Of a DNA stretch of 64,000 nt, positions 52,788-60,591 are shown in pieces. The DNA is from a bacterium SCSIO 12741 (GTDB lineage Bacteria; Bacteroidota; Bacteroidia; Flavobacteriales_G; Salibacteraceae). Within the stretch, counting starts at the first letter, position 1. Each line of letters begins with the position of its first letter. The notes beneath the pieces are model-generated. The model was given only the letters and a program-made list of their open reading frames with translations. It searched no databases and had not been told where the DNA came from. A program made the position numbers and the translations under genes. The DNA is taken from the NCBI GenBank assembly GCA_024398055.1, contig CP073749.1:3100594-3164593 (forward strand). Direction: 5' to 3'.

Positions 52788-54011
52788 ATGCCACATATTT
52801 CGAATAAAGGTCAGAACATGCCGGCTTCACCGATCAGGAAGTTGGTTCCCTTCGCCGAAGCAGCGAAGTCAGCTGGAAAAACAGTTTATCACCTGAACAT
52901 CGGTCAGCCCGATATTGAAACTCCTGAAAATGTCAGGAAAAAAATGCGGGAAACCGAATTGAAGGTAGTGGAGTATTCCCACTCAGCTGGGTTTGAATCC
53001 TACCGTAAAGGATTGGCAAACTATTACAACAACTTGGGTATCGGCATCGATCACAACCAGGTTATCGTAACAACAGGGGGCTCTGAAGCCCTTCTATTTG
53101 GTTTTATGAGTTGTTTTGACCCAGGTGATGAGGTCATTATTCCAGAACCTTTCTACGCCAACTACAACGGTTTTTCCACCGGTGCAGGGGTAAAGGTTGT
53201 TCCTATTACGGCGGATATAGAAAGTGGATTTGCTCTTCCTCCGATCAGCGAATTCGAAAAGAAAATTACTCCACGCACCAAGGGTATTTTGATTTGTAAC
53301 CCTGGAAACCCAACGGGTTATCTATACTCGAAAGAAGAGTTGGAGCATTTGAGAAAAATTGTTCTTGAGCATGACTTGTTCTTGTTTGCCGATGAGGTAT
53401 ACCGTGAATTCTGCTATGATGGTGCCGAGCACCATTCCATCATGAATTTGGAAGGGTTAGAGCAGAACGCGATAATGGTAGACTCTGTTTCTAAGCGCTA
53501 CAGCATGTGTGGAGCTCGAGTGGGAGCTTTGGTTACCCGCAATCAAGAGGTATTGGATACCGTGATGAAGTTTGCTCAGGCTCGGCTAAGTCCTCCAACC
53601 TACGGACAGGTGGCCAGTGAAGAAGCATTGAATACTCCTCAGTCCTATTTTGACGATGTGATTAGCGAATACGTGGAGCGTCGTAATGTGATGGTAAACG
53701 CTTTGAATGAAATTCCAGGAGTTCGCTGTCCAATGCCCAAAGGCGCCTTCTACGCCATTGCTGAATTGCCAGTGGATGATGTAGATCGTTTTTGTCAGTG
53801 GATTTTGGAGAGCTTCGATCACAACGGGCAAACGGTAATGATGGCTCCAGCCACCGGTTTTTACTCGGATCCGGAACCTGGACGCCAGCAAGTTCGATTG
53901 GCCTACGTTTTGGAAAAAGATCACTTGGTGAATGCAGTTGAAACTTTGGCCGCAGCTCTTCAAGTTTATCCAGGGCGCACTGAAAAAAAAATGGCTGAAG
54001 CTGAGCTATAA
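52788..54011 (+). CDS. Pyridoxal-phosphate-dependent aminotransferase, class I/II
   Basis: 407 aa fold-type I aminotransferase. NIGQPDIETP N-terminal motif, TTGGSEALLFGF phosphate-binding, NPGNPTGYLYS, ADEVYREF (Asp202, Tyr205), the Schiff-base Lys in DSVSKRYSMCGARVG (Lys236) and the carboxylate Arg in GRQQVRLAY (Arg370). Probably uses aspartate or an aromatic or branched amino acid with 2-oxoglutarate; the exact substrate cannot be read. Cytoplasmic. A secreted thioredoxin-fold-like gene follows 42 bp later. Confidence 0.93.
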   Translation: MPHISNKGQNMPASPIRKLVPFAEAAKSAGKTVYHLNIGQPDIETPENVRKKMRETELKVVEYSHSAGFESYRKGLANYYNNLGIGIDHNQVIVTTGGSEALLFGFMSCFDPGDEVIIPEPFYANYNGFSTGAGVKVVPITADIESGFALPPISEFEKKITPRTKGILICNPGNPTGYLYSKEELEHLRKIVLEHDLFLFADEVYREFCYDGAEHHSIMNLEGLEQNAIMVDSVSKRYSMCGARVGALVTRNQEVLDTVMKFAQARLSPPTYGQVASEEALNTPQSYFDDVISEYVERRNVMVNALNEIPGVRCPMPKGAFYAIAELPVDDVDRFCQWILESFDHNGQTVMMAPATGFYSDPEPGRQQVRLAYVLEKDHLVNAVETLAAALQVYPGRTEKKMAEAEL

Positions 54012-54053
54012 TTCAAGAGCACTTTGCTCGTTTCAATAGGGTAAATAGACAGG

Positions 54054-54590
54054 ATGAGAAAAACCATTGGAATATTCGGATTATTGATGTGTACCCTCTT
54101 TGCAGGAGCACAGGAAGGAAGTCAATTCCCTGAATTAACAGGACAAACCGTTAAAGGAAAGGTAATTGAGTTGCCTAAAGCCCTTCAAGGGAAATATGCG
54201 CTCGTAGGAATGTCCTGGAGTCGAAAGGCAGAAGAGGCTTTTGAAACCTGGGTGAACCCTTGTTACAACAAGTTTATCCTGAAATCTGGAATGATGGATG
54301 GTTTGTATGATATCAATGTCTATTTCATTCCCATGTTCACCGGAACCAAAAAAGGGGCGATGGACAATGTGATGAAGAGAATGGAAGCAGAAAGTGATGA
54401 AGAGATCTTTCCTTACGTATTGTTCTACAAAGGAGACTTGGAGCCCTACGAAAAAGCACTGCATTTGAAGGATCCGTCCAAACCCTACATATTCCTTATC
54501 GATCCTAATGGAAAGGTTGTATTGAGCGAGTCAGGGCACTTTACGGAAGACAAAATGCTCGAGATTGAAAAGATACTTTTGGAAAATTGA
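54054..54590 (+). CDS. Exported thioredoxin-fold-like protein without CXXC
   Basis: 178 aa. Signal peptide ending LFAGAQ, then a redoxin-like pattern (FPELTGQTVKGKVIELPKALQGKYALVGMSWSRKAEEAFETWV), a central INVYFIPMF strand and PYIFLIDPNGKVVLSESGHFTEDKM. The redox Cys pair is replaced (SWSRKAEEAF), so an oxidoreductase role is unlikely; mitochondrial ATP10-like proteins share this layout. Function unknown. Confidence 0.65.
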   Translation: MRKTIGIFGLLMCTLFAGAQEGSQFPELTGQTVKGKVIELPKALQGKYALVGMSWSRKAEEAFETWVNPCYNKFILKSGMMDGLYDINVYFIPMFTGTKKGAMDNVMKRMEAESDEEIFPYVLFYKGDLEPYEKALHLKDPSKPYIFLIDPNGKVVLSESGHFTEDKMLEIEKILLEN

Positions 54591-54622
54591 TAATTTGTAG
54601 GGAGTAGATTGATATTTTTTTC

Positions 54623-54630
54623 TACTTTTG
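54623..54630 (+). promoter_or_regulatory. Bacteroidota -7 element upstream of rpmG
   Basis: TACTTTTG matches TAnnTTTG, 36 bp before the ATG at 54667. A TTTG lies 25 bp upstream of it, longer than the usual spacer. Confidence 0.5.
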
Positions 54631-54666
54631 CAAACCGTTTTTTAGAAGAAACGAAAAGGAAATAAG

Positions 54667-54849
54667 ATGGCAAAGAAAGGAAATAGAGTTCAGGTAATTA
54701 TGGAGTGTACTGAGCACAAGAACAGCGGTATGCCAGGAACGTCTCGTTACATTACAACCAAGAACCGCAAGAATACTCCAGATCGGATTGAATTGAAAAA
54801 GTACAACCCGATTTTGAAAAAATACACCGTACACAAAGAAATTAAGTAA
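54667..54849 (+). CDS. rpmG: 50S ribosomal protein L33
   Basis: 60 aa: [54 protein letters not shown]. Ribosomal large-subunit protein near the E-site. Only one Cys is present, so this is the zinc-independent (C-minus) form. Followed 11 bp later by DUF4295 and then ftsY, the conserved Bacteroidota order, but rpmB (L28), which normally comes first, is not here. Confidence 0.96.
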   Translation: MAKKGNRVQVIMECTEHKNSGMPGTSRYITTKNRKNTPDRIELKKYNPILKKYTVHKEIK

Positions 54850-54860
54850 TACGATAAGTC

Positions 54861-55013
54861 ATGGCAAAGAAAACGGTTGCAGGTCTGCAAAAGAAAGGTG
54901 CTAAGGATTTTACCAAAGTGATTAAAATGGTTAAATCGGATAAAACCGGTGCCTACGCATTTAAAGAAGAAATCGTACCTAAAGATAAAGTACAAGATTT
55001 CCTGAAGAAGTAA
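54861..55013 (+). CDS. DUF4295 family protein (small basic, ribosome-associated neighbour)
   Basis: 50 aa, MAKKTVAGLQKKGAKDFTKV to KDKVQDFLKK. A short, Lys-rich protein found between rpmG and ftsY in nearly all Bacteroidota, thought to be ribosome-associated by context; no function proved. Starts 11 bp after rpmG and ends just before a strong terminator, so it shares the rpmG transcript. Confidence 0.9.
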   Translation: MAKKTVAGLQKKGAKDFTKVIKMVKSDKTGAYAFKEEIVPKDKVQDFLKK

Positions 55014-55036
55014 GGAACTCTTTCTAACGATACGTT

Positions 55037-55075
55037 AAACCCATATGCATGATTCGTCGGCATATGGGTTTTTTT
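55037..55075 (+). terminator. Rho-independent terminator after rpmG-DUF4295
   Basis: AAACCCATATGC (55037-55048) and GCATATGGGTTT (55060-55071) give a perfect 12-bp stem with a T-run to 55075. It separates the ribosomal pair from ftsY. Confidence 0.9.
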
Positions 55076-55172
55076 ATGGGTTACAGTACCAACTTTGAGC
55101 ATTGTGCTTTTTTAACCCATTCCAGATTAAAAGATTGAATTAATTTAGCGCCTCTTTCACAAATTTCGGCCT

Positions 55173-56126
55173 ATGGGAATTTTTGGACTGTTTTCGAAGA
55201 AGAAAAAGGAAGATCTCGACAAGGGATTGGAGAAATCGAGACAAAGTGTTTTCTCCAAGATTTCTCGTGCTGTTGTTGGTAAATCCAAGGTGGACGATGA
55301 GGTACTTGATAATCTGGAAGAGATTCTCGTTACCTCTGATGTAGGAGTTAATACCACCATTCGGATCATTGAGCGGATTGAAGAGCGGGTTGCTCGGGAT
55401 AAATACCTCAATGCAAACGAACTCAACCGCATTCTTAAAGAAGAGATCGCTGGCCTCCTTGAAGACAGCAACAACGCTGACGCTACGGAGTTTACCATTC
55501 CTGAAAACAAATCACCCTATGTCATTATGGTGGTTGGTGTAAATGGGGTAGGTAAAACCACAACTATCGGAAAACTGGCCTATCAGTTTAAGAAGTCAGG
55601 TAAGAAAGTAGTTTTAGGTGCCTCGGATACTTTCCGGGCCGCAGCTGTGGATCAAATCAAAATCTGGGGTGACCGGGTAGATGTTCCTGTAGTAAGCCAG
55701 GGAATGGGATCAGATCCCGCTTCGGTGGCCTTCGATACCTTACAGAGTGCGGTATCCAGTGACGCTGACGTGGTGATCGTAGATACTGCCGGAAGATTGC
55801 ACAACAAGGTGAATCTTATGAACGAGCTTACCAAGATTAAAAAGGTTATGACTAAAGTGGTGCCGGATGCGCCTCACGAAATCCTTTTGGTTTTGGATGC
55901 TTCTACCGGGCAAAATGCCATTGAACAGGCCAAGCAATTTACCAAAGCCACTGAAGTGAGTGCTCTTGCTTTGACCAAGTTAGACGGAACGGCAAAGGGT
56001 GGTGTAGTAATCGGAATTAGCGATCAGTTTAAGATTCCGGTGAAATACATCGGGATTGGAGAGAAAATGGATGATCTCCAGGTTTTCAATCGCACCGAGT
56101 TTGTGGATTCGCTATTCAGCGAATAA
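55173..56126 (+). CDS. ftsY: Signal recognition particle receptor FtsY
   Basis: 317 aa SRP-type GTPase, the membrane receptor that docks SRP-ribosome complexes at the translocon. Short basic N-terminus (no long acidic A domain), N-domain helices to about 100, then G1 GVNGVGKTT (122-130), DTFRAAA (152-158), DTAGR (204-208) and TKLDG (268-272). Length fits the short form typical of the phylum. Convergent with cmk. Confidence 0.97.
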   Translation: MGIFGLFSKKKKEDLDKGLEKSRQSVFSKISRAVVGKSKVDDEVLDNLEEILVTSDVGVNTTIRIIERIEERVARDKYLNANELNRILKEEIAGLLEDSNNADATEFTIPENKSPYVIMVVGVNGVGKTTTIGKLAYQFKKSGKKVVLGASDTFRAAAVDQIKIWGDRVDVPVVSQGMGSDPASVAFDTLQSAVSSDADVVIVDTAGRLHNKVNLMNELTKIKKVMTKVVPDAPHEILLVLDASTGQNAIEQAKQFTKATEVSALALTKLDGTAKGGVVIGISDQFKIPVKYIGIGEKMDDLQVFNRTEFVDSLFSE

Positions 56127-56167
56127 GAATTTTCCAATTACACCTTCAAAAAATTGAGAGCCTGATC

Positions 56168-56872
56168 CTATTCGGGCTCAGCTACTCCCATTCTTTCATG
56201 GGCCCAATTGAGGGCAAGCTTCAATTGTTCGTCTGGAGTAAGCGCTGAATTGTCCAATACCAAAGCATCTTCAGCCTGGCGTAAAGGATCTTCCTTTCTG
56301 GTTGTATCGATTCGGTCACGTTCCTCCAGGTTTTCTCTTACTTCTTCGCGAGTAGGAGAGAGGCCTTTACGGGTTAATTCCTGGAATCTTCTTTGTACGC
56401 GAACCTCTTTGTTTGCCGTCATGAAAATCTTCAATTCAGCATCCGGAAAAACGACCGTCCCAATATCACGGCCATCCATTACCACGCCTTTTTCTCGACC
56501 CATTTCCTGTTGCAGCGCTACCAGCTTTTGGCGAACTTCTTTTACCGTGGCTACCGGACTCACTCGTTTGGATACTTCCATGGTCCGAATCTCTTGCTCT
56601 ACGTCTTCGCCATTCAGCAGCACATCCGAAGCACCACGCTCTGGATTAAAAGCAAATCGAATCTGAATTTCGTCCAACGCAGCTACCAGAGCATCGCGAT
56701 TTAGGGTATCGTTATCAAACCAACCTTGGCGGTAGGCATACAACGTAACCGCACGATACATAGCTCCGGTATCAATAAAAGCGTAGTTTAACTCTTTGGC
56801 CAAGGCTTTGGCCAGGGTACTTTTACCGCAGGAAGAGAATCCGTCAACGGCAATATTAATTTTCGCATCCAT
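56168..56872 (-). CDS. cmk: Cytidylate kinase
   Basis: 234 aa (d)CMP kinase converting CMP/dCMP to the diphosphate. P-loop GFSSCGKS (10-17), FIDTGAMYRAVTL, GRDIGTVVFPDAELKIFMTA and RRFQEL with the lid segment EERDRIDTTRKEDPL. Its ATG overlaps the porQ stop (TAATG, 56870-56874), so the two are translationally coupled. Confidence 0.95.
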   Translation of the reverse strand: MDAKINIAVDGFSSCGKSTLAKALAKELNYAFIDTGAMYRAVTLYAYRQGWFDNDTLNRDALVAALDEIQIRFAFNPERGASDVLLNGEDVEQEIRTMEVSKRVSPVATVKEVRQKLVALQQEMGREKGVVMDGRDIGTVVFPDAELKIFMTANKEVRVQRRFQELTRKGLSPTREEVRENLEERDRIDTTRKEDPLRQAEDALVLDNSALTPDEQLKLALNWAHERMGVAEPE

Positions 56873-57906
56873 TATAGTTTGCGAAGGTACTCATTGAGAC
56901 TGGTAGAGACACCAATGTGGTGTGAATTTCCTCCCAAATGATAGGAGGCCAGGGTGTATTGAAAGCGCAACCGCTTAATCTTAATACCGGCACCAAAAGA
57001 CATTCCGCTTAATCCGCTTCGGGCAGTTGGTGACAGCTCTCTATGGCGGCGGAAATTGTAAGCGATGGTGACGTACATGTTTTTGTGGGGAATGATTTCG
57101 CCTCCAAAAACCACGTGTCTAAAGAAGTTGTCCGTCGAAAATTTACGTTTGCTGGTTTCACCCGTTTTCGGATCTATTTTTTCTTTCCCCCGGTAGTCCG
57201 GATCATTAGAACCTAAATCCCATTTTTCTAAGTGGTGGTATTGAAAGAAAAAACGGAGGGGAGCCTTCGGGATTTTCTCGCTAATTCCAATGGAAACGTT
57301 CCAGGGAAGATTTTCGCGATTTCCAGCATCGTTTTTGGTCAACATCGTTCCCAAATCCTTCATGACGATTCCGGCGCTAAAGTTTCGGTCGCGGCTCCAA
57401 TAGCTACCACCCACATCCACACCCACTCCAAATTGACGGTAGTCGGCGTAGGTGGAGTAGATCATTTTTACGTTGGCTCCAACCGACCAAATGGAGTCAA
57501 AAGAACGACCCCAGCCCACATTAAGGGCATAATCTCCTGCGGTGAACTGACCCACAACCTGACCATTGGCTTCCGTGTGATCAAATTTTCCGTAACTCAT
57601 AAACTGGAGGCCAACCCCTAAGGCACCATTGCCCATGCGACGGGCATAGTAAACGTTTCCGGCATTGATATCTCCAATAAAGTTGATGTAATTAAGAGCC
57701 AGCTGATTGTCTAAAAGCGTATCCAGATTAGCCGGATTATCATAAACCAGGTTGACGTCGGTGTCTTTAAAGCCAATGGCCGAACCACCCATCGCAGCAG
57801 GACGTGCAGCAACAGGAATGGAAAGAAAGGCCGCCGCTGAATTTCCGCCTATTTGGGCGTGTGCCGTGGTGGCAAAAAACATCAGAAATACAAACAGAAT
57901 GCGCAT
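56872..57906 (-). CDS. porQ: Type IX secretion system protein PorQ
   Basis: 344 aa outer-membrane beta-barrel from the ATG at 57906; a TTG 12 bp upstream is less likely. Signal peptide ending TTAHAQ, then the PorQ opening IGGNSAAAFLSIPVAARPAAMGGSAI, DVNLVYDNPANL, YARRMGNGALGVGLQF and a C-terminal barrel end (LRFQYTLASYHLGGNSHHIGVSTSL). PorQ works with PorZ and PorV in the attachment complex that processes T9SS cargo at the surface. Four cargo-like proteins are in this window. Adjacent to cmk as in other genomes. Confidence 0.88.
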   Translation of the reverse strand: MRILFVFLMFFATTAHAQIGGNSAAAFLSIPVAARPAAMGGSAIGFKDTDVNLVYDNPANLDTLLDNQLALNYINFIGDINAGNVYYARRMGNGALGVGLQFMSYGKFDHTEANGQVVGQFTAGDYALNVGWGRSFDSIWSVGANVKMIYSTYADYRQFGVGVDVGGSYWSRDRNFSAGIVMKDLGTMLTKNDAGNRENLPWNVSIGISEKIPKAPLRFFFQYHHLEKWDLGSNDPDYRGKEKIDPKTGETSKRKFSTDNFFRHVVFGGEIIPHKNMYVTIAYNFRRHRELSPTARSGLSGMSFGAGIKIKRLRFQYTLASYHLGGNSHHIGVSTSLNEYLRKL

Positions 57907-58032
57907 AGTTGACCTCAATACGAAGTGTGCCCAAAAATATTGTTTTCCTTCTGATTAATTTAGTGGATGGTTTAATTTGAATTTGACAATTCGTCATTTA
58001 TTCAAAGAAGCCGCTAACTAACTGTAAGGCCA

Positions 58033-58545
58033 ATGAAAAAAAGATACAAAGCGGGTTTAGTATTCCTCGCTGTTTTGTTGATCGGATATTTGATTCCGCA
58101 AAATTTATCGATGCCTGTTGAAGGCGCTACCAAATCAGACTACCACAAAGATTCTTTTTGGTATTACCCTTGGGGGAAATCTGTAACCCATAAAGGAGTG
58201 GACATTTTTGCTTCCGAGGGAACGGTGTTGAATTCTTCAACCAGTGGAATTGTATTGTACACCGGAAAGATAAAAATGGGAGGTAATGTGGTTTTAATTC
58301 TCGGCCCTAAATGGAGGCTCCATTACTATGCGCATTTAAAGGACATCCAAACCCGGAAATGGGGTTTAGTAAAAAATGGGGAAACCATTGGATCGGTGGG
58401 CTCAAGTGGCAATGCAAAAGGTAAGCCTGCTCATTTGCATTACTCCATTGTGACACCAGTGCCTTATATATGGAGATGGGATGGTGATAGACAGGGCTGG
58501 AAAAAGATGTTTTATCTAAACCCTATTGATTTTTTAAATCCATAA
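58033..58545 (+). CDS. M23 family metallopeptidase (LytM-type)
   Basis: 170 aa. One N-terminal membrane segment (GLVFLAVLLIGYLIP) then a LytM domain with all zinc ligands: VTHKGVDIFA (His53, Asp57) and PAHLHYSIV (His136), plus His101 in YYAHL. It cleaves peptidoglycan peptide bridges or, if exported further, other glycine-rich targets. Short for the family, without LysM or coiled-coil regions. Divergent from porQ. Substrate unknown. Confidence 0.9.
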   Translation: MKKRYKAGLVFLAVLLIGYLIPQNLSMPVEGATKSDYHKDSFWYYPWGKSVTHKGVDIFASEGTVLNSSTSGIVLYTGKIKMGGNVVLILGPKWRLHYYAHLKDIQTRKWGLVKNGETIGSVGSSGNAKGKPAHLHYSIVTPVPYIWRWDGDRQGWKKMFYLNPIDFLNP

Positions 58546-58601
58546 AGGATTCAGCTATTAAATCAATTCAGAAAAATCGAATGGAAATAAAGCTTACTGG
58601 A

Positions 58602-59507
58602 TTAAACAATCCGATTCTTCTGCTGAGCGTCATCAATTCGTCGTTTTAACCACTGGTTATAGTAGTCCATTCGCTTTTCGAACATTTCTTCGAAGCGAAG
58701 ACGGTGATGCAGACTTTCCACAAAAGTCAGGAATGAATGATCGGACATGAATCGTCCTTTGAAGAGGTTGTCATCGGTTTTGCTCCGATCGCCGAGCCAA
58801 GGTTTGATCAACAGTTTATCGTCCCCAGGAATTTGGGTCTGGTATTCCCGGTGCCAGAAATTGTTTTGACGCAAAAGCTGCAATTTTTCGGGGCTAAACA
58901 CAGGAATCAAGGCATTCAATACAAAAGCGCTCAGCGCATTTTCACGGAATGGCTCGTTGCGGTAATACCCAAGGTAATTTACTCCGGTTATGGAGTGTAG
59001 GTAGCGACAAATGCGACGCGCTTTTTTAGGGTGAGTACCTTCCGAGAATTGGATGATTACCGCATCTTCTTCACCGGCTCCTTTAAACCAGGAAGGGAGG
59101 TAATAGATGGCATCCGTAAATCCGAAACCTGCGACGAACTTCCAAACTATCCGATGAAAGTTCAAAAATCGAGGGTAAGAATCTTCGGGTGCGGGCAGTA
59201 ATTCCTCTTGACGGCCGTATAAACCGTACTGATCGTTTTCATGAAACAAGATCTTTTCTTTGGTCAGCTGCTTCAAGGCTTGCAACAGTTCCGGATCCAT
59301 CGACTTGTGATCGGACCACTCCAAGGCCAGCATGCGCAAAGGAACCATGAGGTTCAAAGCGTCATAATACAACACCGTCTTAACGATTTTCCGGCTCCAA
59401 CTACTTCCTTTATCTTCTCTCAAATCTTGGTTGTTTGCTATATAAACGTTGAGCGTTTCTAAAAAGTTGGGTGATTCAATGGTCAAGAAAATTACTTTTG
59501 TCCGCAT
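58602..59507 (-). CDS. Conserved hypothetical protein
   Basis: 301 aa from the ATG at 59507, which overlaps the aroC start codon head to head; TTG at 59486 is an alternative. Family not recognised. It is soluble and charged (LYYDALNLMVPLRMLALEWSDHKSM, FKGAGEEDAVIIQFSEGTHPKKARRICRYLHSITGVNYLGYY, RFEEMFEKRMDYYNQWLKRRIDD). No signal peptide and no catalytic motif. Upstream in-frame codons exist beyond 59507 but lie inside aroC and are probably not used. Confidence 0.6.
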   Translation of the reverse strand: MRTKVIFLTIESPNFLETLNVYIANNQDLREDKGSSWSRKIVKTVLYYDALNLMVPLRMLALEWSDHKSMDPELLQALKQLTKEKILFHENDQYGLYGRQEELLPAPEDSYPRFLNFHRIVWKFVAGFGFTDAIYYLPSWFKGAGEEDAVIIQFSEGTHPKKARRICRYLHSITGVNYLGYYRNEPFRENALSAFVLNALIPVFSPEKLQLLRQNNFWHREYQTQIPGDDKLLIKPWLGDRSKTDDNLFKGRFMSDHSFLTFVESLHHRLRFEEMFEKRMDYYNQWLKRRIDDAQQKNRIV

Positions 59508-60591
59508 GGCTGGTAATAGTTTAGGTAAGTTATTCCGGTTGAGCACGTTTGGAGAATCGCACGGAAAAGCCATTGGAGGAGTAATTGACGGTTGCCCTTC
59601 CGGATTGGTTTTGGATATGGATGCCATTCAAAAAGAGCTCGATCGACGAAAGCCTGGACAATCGGCATTAACCACTCCCAGAAAGGAATCGGATCAAGTA
59701 GAATTTCTGTCCGGAATCATGGATGGAACAACCCTGGGTACACCTATTGGCTTCATACTTCGCAATGAAGACAAGCGCTCCAAAGATTACAGTGATCTGG
59801 AAAAGGTTTACCGCCCATCGCATGCTGATTATACCTACGATCAAAAATTTGGTATTCGCGATCACCGCGGTGGAGGAAGGTCTTCGGCCCGTGAGACTGC
59901 CAATTGGGTGGTAGGTGGAGCCATTGCTCGTCAATTGCTACAGCATCATGGAGTTCGGATTCGGGCCTATGTTTCTCAAATTGGAAGCGTGAGCCTGTCT
60001 AAAAACCATTCCGAATTAAACCTGGAAGAAGTTGATCATTTCCTCTCTCGTTGCCCAGATGCCAAGTCTTCGGCCTTAATGGAAGCTGAAATTGAAGCAG
60101 CTCGTGATGCGGGAGATTCTCTTGGAGGAATCATCTCATTGGTCGTGGAAGGACTCCCTACCGGATGGGGAGAGCCCGTTTTTGAAAAGCTACACGCTGT
60201 ATTGGGACAGGCCTTATTCTCAATCAATGCCACTAAAGGTGTTGAATTTGGTAGTGGTTTTTCCGCAGCATCCATTAAAGGGTCCGAGCACAACGATGCT
60301 TTCGTAATGGAAGATGGTCAGGTGAGTACCAAGACCAATCATTCTGGCGGAGTTCAAGGTGGCTTGTCCAATGGAATGGACCTATTGGCTCGAGTAGCCT
60401 TTAAACCTACGGCCTCCATCAAAAAACAACAACAAACCGTCAACGCTCAGGGAGAAAGCAAAACCTTGGAAATTCAAGGACGCCATGACCCTTGTGTAGT
60501 TCCGAGAGCCGTTCCCATTGTAGAAGCCATGGCAGCGCTCGTACTGGCCGATTTTAGCTTAATGGCCCGAACCAATAAACTTGAAGCATGA
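59506..60591 (+). CDS. aroC: Chorismate synthase
   Basis: 361 aa, last step of the shikimate pathway: EPSP to chorismate, using reduced FMN. N-terminal MAGNSLGKLFRLSTFGESHG with the FGESHG motif, GGVIDGCPSG, RKPGQSALTTPRKESD, IRDHRGGGRSSARETANW and the C-terminal GRHDPCVVPRAVPIVEAM. MAGN at 59506 is the usual start for the phylum. Overlaps the next gene by 4 bp (ATGA), so the symporter is cotranscribed. Confidence 0.97.
   Translation: MAGNSLGKLFRLSTFGESHGKAIGGVIDGCPSGLVLDMDAIQKELDRRKPGQSALTTPRKESDQVEFLSGIMDGTTLGTPIGFILRNEDKRSKDYSDLEKVYRPSHADYTYDQKFGIRDHRGGGRSSARETANWVVGGAIARQLLQHHGVRIRAYVSQIGSVSLSKNHSELNLEEVDHFLSRCPDAKSSALMEAEIEAARDAGDSLGGIISLVVEGLPTGWGEPVFEKLHAVLGQALFSINATKGVEFGSGFSAASIKGSEHNDAFVMEDGQVSTKTNHSGGVQGGLSNGMDLLARVAFKPTASIKKQQQTVNAQGESKTLEIQGRHDPCVVPRAVPIVEAMAALVLADFSLMARTNKLEA

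Noticed and set aside
54054-54590. Thiol-disulfide oxidoreductase
   Set aside because: The CXXC motif is missing at the expected site.
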